Source: Symbiodinium natans
Lineage: Eukaryota; Sar; Dinophyceae; Suessiales; Symbiodiniaceae
Direction of reading: 5' to 3'
Length of the DNA: 64,000 nucleotides
Assembly: GCA_905221605.1 (NCBI GenBank)
Contig: CAJNDS010000253.1
Coordinates: 64,001 to 128,000 of the forward strand
Position 1 is the first letter of the stretch. Each line of letters begins with the position of its first letter. The notes beneath the pieces are model-generated. The model was not told the DNA's origin. It saw nothing but the letters and a program-made list of their open reading frames with translations, and ran no database searches. Shown here in pieces: positions 31,454 through 42,600 of the stretch. Both the position numbers and the translations under genes were made by a program.

Positions 31454-32835
31454 ATGGGATGCGGCTCGGGCCGACCAGCTGCTCAGGCAGCAGCTGAACC
31501 GGCTGCTGTGGCGAAGTCCACGGCAGCGACGGAAGGGGCGCAAGTTCAGGAGGGGTCTTTCTGAAATTTGGGGGGGGGTACCTTATTGGGGTCCTTTTTA
31601 TAAGGGAATCCTACTATTTTGGGGCGGTCTTAAACCCTAAACCCTAAACCCTAAACCCTAAACCCTAAACCCTAAACCCTAAACCCTAAACCCTAAACCC
31701 AGGATGCGGGTGGCGGATCTGACGGTGAGGGTGAGGCGCCCAAGCAGGCTCCTGGTCAGGAGCCCTCGGTCTTAAGCGGCCACAAAAAGTGGGTCTCATC
31801 TCTCTGCATCTTTGTCATAGTTGGGTACCATTTTGCATTTTTAAGGGTACTTAAACCCTATAAGGAATAAGAGTTTCATGTTTTGATAGTATCCCAACCA
31901 TGAACTAGGCATGGTGGATGGCACCACGCTGGCCAGCGGAAGTTTCGACAGTACGGTGATGGTTTGGGACCTCGCTGCCGGACTTTGCAAGGCCACCCTG
32001 CGCGGCCACACCAACAGCGTGAAGGCCGTTTGCAGGAGGGGGGTAATGTAGGGGTCGGAACAATTACTAAGAATATTCCCCTAGGGTCCCTTGATAATTA
32101 TATCCCAAAACCCTCTTCTAATTATTCAGGCCCCTATACAAGGCCCTGTGCAGGATTGATGCCACCACGTTGGCCAGCGGCGCTCGCGACAGCTCGATCA
32201 GGATTTGGGACCTCCCGTCTGGAAGTTGCCGATCGGAGCTTCGGGAACACTCGGGTGATGTGAATGCGCTGTGCCAAGTTGATGCGACGACTCTGGCGAG
32301 TGGGAGCTCGGACGACTCCATCAAAGTGTGGGACCTGTCTTCGAAGCGCTGCGTGGCAACTCTCACCGGACATGATGGCTCGGTCCTGGCACTTTGCAAG
32401 CTGGGAGAAAGCACCCTTGCCAGTGGCAGCGGGGACGAGACGATCAAGATCTGGGATCTCACCTCCCAGACGTGCACAAGCACTCTCACCGGCCACACCA
32501 GCGGCGTGCTGGCGCTGTGCAGGGTCACGCCGACTCTCCTGGCGAGTGGCAGTGGCGACAAGAGCATCAAAGTCTGGGAAATCCCTTCCGGGACGTGCGA
32601 GGCGACTCTGGAATCACACAGAGGTGACGTCTTGGCCGTGTGCAGAATCAATTCGACCACGATCGCCAGCGCAGGTGGCGACAGGGATGTACGGATTTGG
32701 GACCTGACATCGCACTCTTGCACGGCCACCTTGGCATTTCACAAGGACTCGGTTACGTCGCTGTGCCGGGTCACAAAGGGCACGACAAAGCTCGTCAGCG
32801 GAGGAAAAGACCTCCAGATTTCCCTGTGGTCGTAG
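31454..32835 (+). CDS. WD40 beta-propeller protein with possible N-myristoylation
   Basis: Exons 31454-31549, 31703-31805, 31909-32035 and 32154-32835 join into one frame ending TAG. The N-terminus MGCGSGRPAAQAA has Gly2 and Cys3, a common myristoylation/palmitoylation start. An acidic linker follows, then seven WD repeats of about 40 residues, each with LASGS..D..I(K/R)(V/I)WDL and ending C...L.GH. Such proteins are scaffolds for complexes; the partner cannot be read from sequence. Blades are very alike, so the propeller may have grown by recent duplication. The start is chosen as the only upstream ATG in frame. Two of the three introns are mobile-element-like (families A and F), and the first carries a family I piece. 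Confidence 0.92.
31550..31702 (+). repeat. WD40 intron 1: family I piece plus CCCTAAA array
   Basis: CAG|GAGGGG (GA donor) to CCCAG|GATGCGG. It contains GGGTACCTTATTGGGGTCC and GGGAATCCTACTATTTTGGG (family I), then 10 CCCTAAA units up to the acceptor. Confidence 0.7.
31806..31908 (+). mobile_element. Introner-like element, family A, copy 2 (WD40 intron 2)
   Basis: 103-bp intron. Exon ends TCTCT|GCAT and resumes CTAG|GCATGG, so GCAT is duplicated. The core GTTGGGTACCATTTT ... TTAAGGGTACTTAAACC ... TATAAGGAATAA ... TATCCCAACCATGAAC has inverted ends (GTTGGG/CCCAAC). Confidence 0.85.
32036..32153 (+). mobile_element. Introner-like element, family F (WD40 intron 3)
   Basis: 118-bp intron. TGCAGGA stands at both ends (32031 and 32149), giving a GA donor and CAG|GA acceptor. 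The interior AATATTCCCCTAGGGTCCCT ... CCCAAAACCCTCTTCTAAT ... GGCCCCTATACAAGG matches three other copies in the window. Confidence 0.85.
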
Positions 32836-33388
32836 ACACGGCAACAGGGGCCTTGCTTCCTTGGTGGCAGTGCCCTGACGCGCAGTCGCAACAACCGCCT
32901 TCCCCTACCCCTCAAAAAAATCCTGGGGCAGCCATCTGCTTCGGAGAGAGCTGCGAGACTTGTGGGGGGACGAAGCCAGTTGCGGGGCCCTAAACCCTAA
33001 ACCCTAAACCCTAAACCCTAAACCCTAAACCCTAAACCCTAAACCCTAAACCCTAAACCCTAAACCCTAAACCCTAAACCCTAAACCCTAAACCCTAAAC
33101 CCTAAACCCTAAACCCTAAACCCTGTTTTGAGAAGTTTCGTGGAGGACCATACTCCGATCATCAAGTCGACTGGGTAGCATGCAAGATGCCTCGCTCGAC
33201 AGAGGGAGTTACAAGGAGCCACGGTTTAGGGTTTAGGGTTTAGGGTTTAGGGTTTAGGGTTTAGGGTTTAGGGTTTAGGGTTAGGGTTTAGGGCGAGCTT
33301 ATTTGCACTCGCGTTTTTCTTGAGTAGTCGGGGCAGAGACCTTTGCCGCGTGCCTTCGAACAAGCACTCCTGACCCTGCACATCCTTG
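32836..33388. repeat. Spacer with CCCTAAA and TTTAGGG arrays facing each other
   Basis: About 19 CCCTAAA units at 32989-33124 and 9-10 TTTAGGG units at 33223-33292 with 100 bp of unique sequence between them. Could be an intron or a spacer. Confidence 0.7.
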
Positions 33389-33490
33389 GGGTATTGCTAA
33401 TAGGATTCCCTTATGGTCCCTTTGTAAATATACCATCAGAAGGCCCCCGGAAAACCCTACTGTAACTATTTAGGCCCCTATAGTACAGGC
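33389..33490. mobile_element. MITE-like family F, copy 3
   Basis: GGATTCCCTTATGGTCCCTT ... GGAAAACCCTACTGTAACTA ... AGGCCCCTATAGTACAGG. Confidence 0.65.
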
Positions 33491-33656
33491 TGCTCGGTGG
33501 GCTTGGCTTTGTTCGCGAACATGCTTCGTAGCTTGCCTTGCATCGGTACACGGAAGTGGTGATCTTCTGTTGCTACAGCGGCGGACTTGAGCACAGAAGA
33601 GATAGCGTAGGTGAGGCCCTCGTACACTAGTTCATAGTATGGAGGGTTCTAGCCTA

Positions 33657-33770
33657 CTTGGAGGTTCATGGGTACTTAAAACCCCACTTATAACTGTACT
33701 TATAAGCCCCCGAATCCTTTAAGTCGGTTATAAGTAGAACTGGGGGTATAGGTACCCATGAACCTCCAAG
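33657..33770. mobile_element. MITE family B, copy 4 (most intact)
   Basis: 114 bp. The ends CTTGGAGGTTCATGGGTAC and GTACCCATGAACCTCCAAG are perfect 19-bp inverted repeats. The interior is a longer imperfect palindrome (ACTTATAACTG.../...GGTTATAAGTAGAACTG). Confidence 0.9.
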
Positions 33771-33779
33771 TAAGAGACA

Positions 33780-34530
33780 ACCATCTCAGGCCCCCAGCCC
33801 CCCGAGCCATGCTGCAGGCTCCACGACGCGCCGGCGTGCTTCAAGCTGCAGCGTCGAGCAGCCGCGGCAGAGAGAAATGGGAGGAGGCCTCTCGCCGGGT
33901 CAGCCCGTCAAAGTGGGCAGGTATGCCCTGGGCCCTAAACCCCATCGCTAAGCTCCAAGTGGCCTCAGACCCTAAACCCCTGACTCCCAAACCCTAATCT
34001 CACGCACTCTTCATGCTTAAGCAGCAGCTTTCACTTGAAATGTGGGTGCGCCCCGAGTCCCACTCTGAACCCTCGCATTGTTTGGTTACACTTTGTTGGG
34101 CCGGGCATGCGGAACCCGAAGCATCCTTGAGCCGTAGATTCTGAGCCCTAAGCATCCTCGTTTTGGGGTCTAGGGTTTAGGGTTTAGGGTTTAGGGTTTA
34201 GGGTTTAGGGTTAGCCCTAAACCCTAAACCCTAAGCTACTCCACAACCCAGACAGCATGCAAGGTACCCTGCCAAGCACAGGGTTTAGGGTTTGGTGCTT
34301 CGGGGTTCTTAGGTAAGCCACCAACCGCAGGTTGTTAGGGCTCTCAAGGAAAAGGAATCCTGAACCTTAAACCCCTCAACCCTAAACCCTAAACCCTAAA
34401 CCCGATACCCTAAATTTAAACCTTAAGCATAAACCCTAAACCCTAAACCCTAAACCCTAAACCCTAAACCCTAAACCCTAAACCCTAAATCCTAAACCCT
34501 AAACCCTAAACCCTAAACCCTAAACCCTAA
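33780..34530. other. Spacer; possible small exon then telomeric arrays
   Basis: 33809-33922 can be read MLQAPRRAGVLQAAASSSRG and on to SPSKWAG, ending in AG at a possible GT donor, but there is no support. CCCTAAA runs at 34377-34530. Confidence 0.35.
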
Positions 34531-34800
34531 ATTTAAGAGCCTCCGGCTCAAGCCGCCGACCCCGCTGGAGCATAGTTGAGAGGTCTAAACCCGCTCGCAT
34601 GGTTCGAGATCATCCCAGCCTGCTCGGCAGAGTTCTGTGAAACGTTTGGGGGGGGGGACAAGCCTAGAAGACAGGTGGGGGGGGTGGGGGGGGGGGGAGG
34701 GGGTGGGGGGGGGGGGGGGGGGGGGGGGGGGTGGGGGGCTGGGGGGGGGGGGTGGGGGGCGGGGGGTGGGGGGTGACCCCCCCCCCCCCGCACGTTTTGG
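34531..34800. repeat. 110-bp module plus poly-G tract, copy 1
   Basis: The module begins TTTAAGAGCCTCCGGCTCAA and includes GACCCCGCTGGAGCATAGTT and TTCTGTGAAACGTTTGGGGG. It leads into about 130 bp of G-runs broken by single T. The second copy is at 39154-39580, so module and tract travel together. Confidence 0.8.
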
Positions 34801-36480
34801 GGGGGCAGGAGGAGGTTTTCACCTCCTCAAACCCATCCAACACGCCGCCAGGGTCGGCGGACCCGAAACCCTAAACTCAGAACTGGCACGCCGCGTTGGA
34901 GCCATGAAGGCGAACGGCTCTGACCAGGATTGCAGGGTTTGGTAGTCCCAAGTTATATAGGTTCCCTAGAATGTAGTCAAGGTGGAGGGGTTTAGGGTTT
35001 AGGGTTTAGGGTTTAGGGTTTAGAGTTTAGGGTTTAGGGTTTAGGGTTTAAGGTTTAGTGCAGAAGTCTACGGGGTTGGGGTTGTACGGATCACCTGAAA
35101 CCCCATATACCCTCAAAACCCCAATCCCTCTTGCCGTCACAAGAGCTAGTATAGCAGCAAGACTTGCAGTAAATTCCCAAGATAGGGGACCCCTTTTGTA
35201 CCCCAAATAGAACAGAATCCCCTTAAAGGGACGCCAGGAAAAGTATCCCGCATTTTCGGAAACCCCCCCCATTTTTGTAGTGTTCTAAGATGGACCTCCG
35301 CCATGTTTGCCTGGCCCTTGGCTTAGCCGAGCGGCTGCAGCGTCGGAGCGCGTCTGCCTGCGCGCGCGGCGTACTGAGGCCAGGCTGACTGATTGGGGGC
35401 TGAGGGCTTATTAGGGTGTAGGGTCTAGGGTTGGGTTTAGGGTTTAGGGTTTAGGGTCGAGGGTTCAGGGTCTGGGTTTTGGGGTTTTGCGGGTTTAGGG
35501 GTTTTGGGGTTATATGGGGGTTTAGGGGTTTCTATAGAGGTTTAGGGCTTAGAGTTTAGGGTTTAGGGTTGCAGTCTGCAGACAAATCAGACGAAAATTT
35601 CAGACTCAGTGTTTAGGCTTGAGGGGTTTAGGGTCGAGGGGTTTAGGGTTCAGGGGTTTACGGGGTTAATAGGGTTTAGGGTTTAGGGTTGGGATGTTGC
35701 CCCCTATACTAACATTCCTTAATGGGGATTGTAATAGGGGGTACTATAGTCCCTATCAAGGACTGCAAGAAAAAGGGGGCACATCCCAAGTTTAGGGGCT
35801 TAGGGTTCAGGAATTGGGTTTAGGGTTTAGGGTTTAGGGTTTCGGGTTTAGGGTTTAGGGTTTAGGGTTTGGGGTCTCTTTGGGGTTCTTTGGGGGGTTT
35901 CTCGGGTTTAGGGGGGTTAGGGCTTAGGGTTTATTCGGGGGTTGGGGAGAGGGTTTTCAGGGAGCCAGGCCAGGATTGTCAAACCCTGAACCCCTAAACC
36001 ACTAAACCACTAAACCACTAAACCACTAAACCACTAAACCACTAAACCACTAAACCACGAAACCCTAAACCCTAAACCCGATTTCAGGTCTTTCACGCCC
36101 GCAGAAAAGAAGTCGAAAACCGCCGAGTGTTTCAGCAACGGCTGAGACAAAGGATGCCGATTTCCAGCCCTAAGCCCGAAAACCTGACCTCGGCACTCTA
36201 ATTGTAGGGTTTCGGGTTTAGGGTACGGGGGTTCGGGGGTTCAAGGGGTTGAGGGGTTCAGGGGTTCAGGGGTTCAGGGGTTCAGAGGTTCAGGGAAGAG
36301 GGTTTAGGGTTTAGGGTTGAACTCGAAACCACAAACCCCTCACGCCAAGACCGCAAACTTTATTTTGGCAATGCGACCGCGTGCTGTGCACTCTGTGATC
36401 AGAGGACTTTAAGGCCTGAGAACCTGACGTCTTAACCCTCAGCCTTGAAACGCCCGACGCCCTGACCTACTATAGCTGCT
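34801..36480. repeat. Spacer of telomere variants and MITE-like pieces
   Basis: TTTAGGG variants at 34985-35056 and 35410-35690, a family I copy at 35184-35282, a family J copy at 35694-35790 and (ACCACTAA)n at 35996-36058. The segment 35287-35380 reads MDLRHVCLALGLAERLQRRS after an AG; possibly an exon, unsupported. Confidence 0.5.
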
Positions 36481-36484
36481 GGTC

Positions 36485-36585
36485 GGAAAAATAAGGATAA
36501 TATTCCTTATGGTCCCAATATAATCGGACTATAATAGCCCCCAAAACCTTCTTTTATTTGTTAAGGCGCCTATATTAACCCCAAA
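36485..36585. mobile_element. MITE-like family F, copy 4
   Basis: AATATTCCTTATGGTCCCAA ... AGCCCCCAAAACCTTCTTTT ... AAGGCGCCTATATTAACC. Confidence 0.6.
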
Positions 36586-37298
36586 GGCTGAACAAAGAGC
36601 CTCGAGACAAAGCTTCAAGAGCTTAAAACAAAACGCACACAGCACAACCCCAAACCCTGAACAGAACCACAACTCACCCTAAACCCTAAACCCTAACCGT
36701 AAACCCTAAATCCTAAACCCTACACCCTAAATCCTTTGTGCGCTGCCCCCCACCCCCTCCCCTGCCTGGGCTGCCCTTTGGTGGGCGCAGGTCCCGCGCG
36801 CTGAACACAAGGCCAGGCCTCCCAGATTCCCAGACGCTAAGGCTCAGGTTCCAGGTTGCATTTAGGGTTTATGGTTTAGGGTTTAGGGTTTAGGGTTGAG
36901 GGTTGAGGGTTGAGGGTTCTAGGTGATCGGTTCTAGGGTCTGGTGGTAAAAGGTTATAGGGTTACAGGATTAAGTCCTCAAAGTCAGATTCCGCGGTGTT
37001 CTTCGCCGGGATAGGTTTGAGATTTAGGATGTAGGGGAAGCCGGGAAGCCCTATAAGCCCCGAAGCCTCAGCCCTAAACCTTAATGATACACCTGCAACT
37101 GCACATAAGCCCAGCGTCGCTTTGCCCGGGGTTGGGGAGAGTGTGAGCTGTGAGGCTGTTGTTTTTTCTTTAGATTCTAGAGCCGCGTAGCTTGTCCTGT
37201 GGGGTTGAGGGTTTAGGATTTGAGGATTTAGGGCGTAGGTTTCGAGCCAAAGCATTGCACTCCCGCACGATTTGCGGCTCCAAGTCTTTGAAAGGACA

Positions 37299-37490
37299 CT
37301 TGGAGGTTCATGGGTACTCATATAAACCCCAGTTATAAGCCTACTTAGAACCTACCGAGGGGACTCAGGGGACTTGGGGGGGGGGGGGCTTTAGAAGTGC
37401 AGCCTTTAGGGTTTAGGGTTTAGGGTTTAGGGTTTAGGGTTTAGGGTTTAGGGTTTAGGGTGGAGGTTCTAAGTACCCTGAACCTCCAAG
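37299..37490. mobile_element. MITE family B copy interrupted by TTTAGGG array
   Basis: Left end CTTGGAGGTTCATGGGTACT and right end AAGTACCCTGAACCTCCAAG. About 9 TTTAGGG units (37406-37460) lie inside it together with a G-run. Confidence 0.8.
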
Positions 37491-37770
37491 TAGGGTTCGG
37501 AGAGCCGCATGCCGCGATGCTTGTCCGGAAGACGCCGGACACCTCTGGAACGGCACGCTGAGTCGCTGGCAGATGTGGACGATGCTCCTGGGCGGTTTGG
37601 GGTTTCAGGGTTTTCGGGTTTCAGGGTTTGAGGGCCTTAGGGTTTTGGGTTTCAAGGTTTTGCTGTTTAGGGTTCAGGGTTTAGGTTTTACGGTCCTTTC
37701 CATGTCTTCGGAACCGAAGTTGAACCACAAGCCTGGCACCTAGCGAATTGAGGCAAACTAAAGCTCTAAG

Positions 37771-37990
37771 GGTAGTTACATGGGCCCTTCATGTGGTCCC
37801 TTACCTCCTTTGAAGTATGGGCCCTTAATTTGTATGGGGTATAACCCTAAACCCTAAACCCTAAACCCTAAACCCTAAACCCTAAACCCTAAACCCTAAA
37901 CCCTAAACCCTAAACCCTAAACCCTAAACCCTAAACCCTAAACCCTAAACCCTTTTTGAGGGCCCGGCCTAAGGGACCATGCAACTACCC
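37771..37990. mobile_element. MITE family H copy split by a CCCTAAA array
   Basis: Ends GGGTAGTTACATGGGCCC and GGGACCATGCAACTACCC are inverted repeats. Between the halves are about 15 perfect CCCTAAA units (37844-37951). The related copy at 47027-47145 has no array, so the telomeric DNA was inserted into the element here. Confidence 0.8.
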
Positions 37991-38087
37991 GCAGCTTTCA
38001 ACGCACCCTCGACTCAGAGGCTGCTCGGATGCTGTTCCCCATGTACACCGTTGCTGCCGAGAGACTCGGTCGGCCCTTAAAGGGATA

Positions 38088-38165
38088 GGGTTTAGGGTTT
38101 AGGGTTTAGGGTTTAGGGTTTAGGGTTTAGGGTTTAGGGTTTAGGGTTTAGGGTTTAGGGTTTAG
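38088..38165 (+). repeat. TTTAGGG array
   Basis: About 11 units. Confidence 0.9.
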
Positions 38166-38199
38166 GAATTAGGGTGGGTTCAGGGTTTAGGGTTTTAGG

Positions 38200-38583
38200 G
38201 TTTAGCGTGAGATGTTTCAAATTCTCATCTTGGGGTTTCGCCGGGCCTTATTGAGGAAATAGTTTCAGAGGGTTCCAGCCCTAAACTCGAAACCCTAAAC
38301 CCCAAAGCCTTCAAGCTTGACACCAGTACCTTCCAGATAAGCCTCGGAGAGGTACCCTGAACCTAAACCCGAAACTTGACTCTGTACCTTTCTAGCGAAA
38401 CCTCACACCCTACACCCTAAACCTCGCACCTCGAACCCCGAACCCTATAACCACAAGCGGTTTATAACCCTAAGCACTGTCCTATATCCCAGAACGCTCT
38501 AAGCCTCATCCTACCCCCCCCCCCCCCCCCCCCTAAACCCAATAACCCTAAGTGGGCTAACTAACCCTGAGTGGGCCTAAACC

Positions 38584-38618
<35 letters not shown>

Positions 38619-39150
38619 ACCCTAAACCCTAAACCCTCTACCCTCTACCCTCTACCCTCTACCCTCTAACCCTAAGTCGGCTAAGCCCAGGAGATTGCTT
38701 GAGATGACTCAGATTCTCCCGCATGAAGAGCTGAAGGCCGCCTCGGAGGGTTTAGGGTTTATAGGGTTTATAGGGCTTATAGGGTTTGTAGTTTGTAGGG
38801 TGTAGAGGGTTTATAGGGTTTATGGGGTTTAAGGGTTTTTAGGGGTTTTAGGGTTTTTAGGGTTTTTAGGGTTTTTAGGTTTTAGGGTTTAGGGTTTAGG
38901 GTTACGGAAGACAGGGTTTGGTAGGGCTTAGGGGTTTTGGGGTCTATACGGTTTGGGGTGATTGGCTTTTGGGGTGGCTGACTCTTCCCTGTCCCAGTCG
39001 GGTTTGCTCATGTCTGCTCTCAGTCCCAGATCCGTTTGGAGCCATGTCTCCTTGTTACAGGGGTTAAGGGTTTAGCGTTTAGGGGATTAGGGTTGAGGGT
39101 TTAGGGTTTAGGGTTAAGGGTTTAGCGTTTAGGGTTTAGGGTTTTAAGGC
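38200..39150. repeat. Spacer of mixed telomere variants
   Basis: CCCTAAC and CCCTCTA variants at 38580-38680; TTATAGGG, TTTTTAGGG and TTTAGGG variants at 38750-39145. No gene seen. Confidence 0.6.
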
Positions 39151-39153
39151 CTA

Positions 39154-39410
39154 AAATTTAAGAGCCTCCGGCTCAAGCCGCCGACCCCGCTGGAGCATAG
39201 TTGAGAGGTCTAAACCCGCTCGCATGGTTCGAAGATCATCCCAGCCTGTTCTGTGAAACTTTGGGGGGGGGGTAGGGGGTAGTATACTACCAGGACAAGC
39301 TCAGGCCAAAAAGACTGGTGGGCGGGTGGGGGGGGGGGGAGGGGGGGGGTGGGGGGGGTAGGGGGGGGGTTGGGGGGTGGGGGGGGGGTGGGGGGGGGGT
39401 GGGGGGGGGT

Positions 39411-39444
<34 letters not shown>

Positions 39445-39580
39445 GGGGGGGGGGGGTGGGGGGGGGGTGGGGGGGGGGGGGGTGGGGGGGGGTGGGGGGG
39501 GGGGGGGGTGGGGGGGGGTGGGAGGGGGTGGGGGGGGGGTGGGGGGGGGTGGGGGGGGTGGGGGGGGGTGGGGGGTGTCC
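39154..39580. repeat. 110-bp module plus long poly-G/GT tract, copy 2
   Basis: Same leading module as 34531, followed by about 260 bp of G-runs with single Ts. All frames through it give Gly- or Pro-only peptides. Confidence 0.85.
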
Positions 39581-39659
39581 CAACGCTCACCAACATCATC
39601 CAAAATCCCTCAACCTTTAACCCTGAACCCGAAACCCAAACCCTAAACCCCAAAAACCC

Positions 39660-42600
39660 TGCACCCAAAATGCACCAAAAAAAGGCCAAAGGCGACGTCG
39701 TCGTCTCGACGATGGCAAGGGGAATTGCCGGCTTCGTTTCACACCAGTGGGGCCACGCGGACACCCTGATCCTGAATGCAGACGATGCAGGTACCTGGAG
39801 GTTCATGGTACTCAGTGATGAGTTATAACTGTACTTCTAGCCCAATATCACCCTAATTAGGGTACTTCAGGGGCTGATATGTTGGTTAAAATATTAACAT
39901 TCAACCTGAAACCCTAAAAAACCCTAAAACCTAAAACCCTCAACCCTAAACCCTAAACCCTAAACCCTAACCCCTAAAACCCTAAACCCTAAACCCTAAA
40001 CCCTAACCCTAAACCCTAAACCCGAACCTCCTAGGTTCCTCCAGGGCGCCTTAATCACATGCTGGGCAGGCTGGGTCGATTTCGCTGGGATTTCTCGACG
40101 GAGGCTTGCGTCCCATGCCAGGGCATCTCCTTCAGGTAGGCCAGGAGGTTTTAGGCTTAGGGGTTTAGGGTTTAGGGTTTGGGGCTTGGGGTTTAGGGTA
40201 ACATTTTACATGTTTAAGGGTACTTAAACCCCCATAAGGAATAAACATTACGATTTTCAACACTATCTCAACCATGAGTCAGGTTCTTGTGGTACGACTA
40301 CTTCTCTGTGCCGCAGCTGGAGAAGCGCGAGGGCCATGCCGCCGATGAGGGAGATGGAAGCCTGCAGGCGAAAGCCATCAACAGCATCCCGGCCTACGTC
40401 GCCAAGTGCCGCTACTTCTTCGCTCTGTGCCCCACGGTCGACTGCCCTCTTGAAGGAAGGGTGCTGAACGCGGCATCGTGGTCGAGGTGGCGGGGGGGGG
40501 GGGGTGCAGGAGGGGGTTCACTTCATCTCTTGTCGTGGCTCTCCTCATTTCCTGTTGTGGGTGTGTGTTGCTTTATTGTCAGGTTTAGGGTTTAGGGTTT
40601 AGGGTTTAGGGTGTCGAGGCGGGGATGGTGTCGGGTGGAGCGAGCCTCGCGCGAGCTATGCGAGAACGACACGTGGATTCTCGTGCAGAATGCAGCCTCC
40701 ATCCAGCTTGTGGGCACGGTGGGCTCCTTCGTGAGTGGCTCTGTTGGGGAGGGGGAGTTCACCGTGGAGAGCGACAGAGCCAAGCTCGTGCCGGTCATGC
40801 GGGCCATCGTGAAGCGCAAGCTGGAGCTGGCACTGCGAGATGGAGATCTCCCGAGCTACCGCCGCCACCTAAATCTCCAGCCCGTGCACCTTCGAGGTTT
40901 CCCCGTGGAGCCTATCCCCGGGCTGGTTCCCGACCTGGACTGCGATTCTGGGACTGCTGGCTCTGACAAGGTGGTGGCCCAGTTTCTTCACCAAAACGGC
41001 TTCACGGGCGTCCGGCGCCGCGACGCTGCGGGCTGGGGGCCGCTGCACTACGCGGCCCTGTCAGGGAGCGCGCCGCTGCTCCAGGGCCTGCTGTCGCAGC
41101 GCGCCGATCCCAACCGACGAACCTCCAAGGACGAGCCCAAGCTGGGCTTCCCCCCCTGGGTCTCGGCCCTGGACCTGGCGCTGTTTTACAGGCAGAAACC
41201 CTAAACCCTAAACCCTAAACCCTAAACCCTAAACCCTAAACCCTAAACCCTAAACCCTAAACCCTAAACCCTAAACCCTAAACCCTAAACCTTAAACCCT
41301 AAACCCTAAACCCTAAACCCTAAACCCTAAACCCTAAACCCTAAACCCTAAACCCTAAACCCTAAACCCTAAACCCTAAACCCTAAACAGGCACAACATG
41401 GCGGCACGGTTGCTGATTGCCGGCCGCGCCGACCTGGAAGGCGGAGTCGCGCCGGCCATCCACTACGCCTGCATGAACGACAACGTGGAGGGCGTCCGGC
41501 GCCCTGGTAGCCCAGGGTTTAGGGTTTAGGGGCCCAGTGGCGCCCTTTACCCATTTTTTGCTTCTGGGTTCCCTTGTAAAGTCGCCAACCAACCCCCCAA
41601 CGAGGGTGCCCTTACTAGAATATGGTTCCTGAGCTACCCTAGGCTCCTCTGCGACAATGGCTGCGACGTCCTGGCGCGCATGTTGCTCGGGATGCGTACC
41701 CCGGAGGTGGCCGCTGACTACGGGGGCCGGGCGGCCCTGGAGGAACTCCACCGGCAGACGCCTCTTGGGCCACTGGAGCCTTAGTAGCTGAGTGAGTACA
41801 CTTTACACCTTTTTTGGGTGTACTCTCATACCCCAAACCCTAAACCCTAAACCCTAAGCCCTAAACCCCAAACCCTACACCCTGAACCCTAAACTTTTTT
41901 GGGGGCTTATGAACTCAGCAACTAAGGAGCTCTCCCAGGCGCTCTGTGGGGCCATGTACCAAAGGGGCGCCTCCGCGGAGATGGTGGAGTGCCTGGTCAA
42001 GCTGAGGGCAGATGTGGACTTCCAGTGGCTAGGACCCGGAGTAGGCCCTTATTTCCCTTTTTTTGTAGCGGTGGGCGGTGGGTTTCCCTTATAACCCCCC
42101 TAAAACCAAAAAGGGGTGCCCTTTTTTTATTCCTAGGCCACTCCCGGGTCTAGGTGGGATGTACGCCGGGAGCTGAGTGGGCCCGGCCGGCTGCTCGTTG
42201 CGGCCAAGGCCCTGAAGCACAGGTTTGGCGCCACCACGGTGATGTCGGCGGCATGCTATCACATGCACGGCTGCACGCCGCTGATGAATCTTAGGGATAC
42301 TTGGAGATCTTGTTTTTTGGGTACTTTAATTCTTAAGAAACAGCCAAGATCATGATTTTTTCCTAGGATTCCAAGTTCAGTAGAGGAATGCCCTGCAGTC
42401 GGCACACTACGAGGCCGCCGCGGCTCTGATCGCTGCCGGGGCCCGCCTGGACCTCACGAACTGCCGGGGCTGGACCGCGGCCGACTTCGCAAGAGGCCAG
42501 GCCATCCCAGACTTCGTGAAGCAACCTGGTAGCCCAGTGGCACCCGGTTTAGGGTTTAGGAGGGTTTAGGGTTTAGGGTTTAGGGTTTAGGGTTTAGGGT

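Noticed and set aside
32118-32729. 203-codon minus-strand frame
   Set aside because: Shadow of the WD40 exon on the other strand.
39287-39620. Long Gly-only and Pro-only frames
   Set aside because: Translation of a poly-G/GT tract; same at 34548-34793 and 59880-60330.
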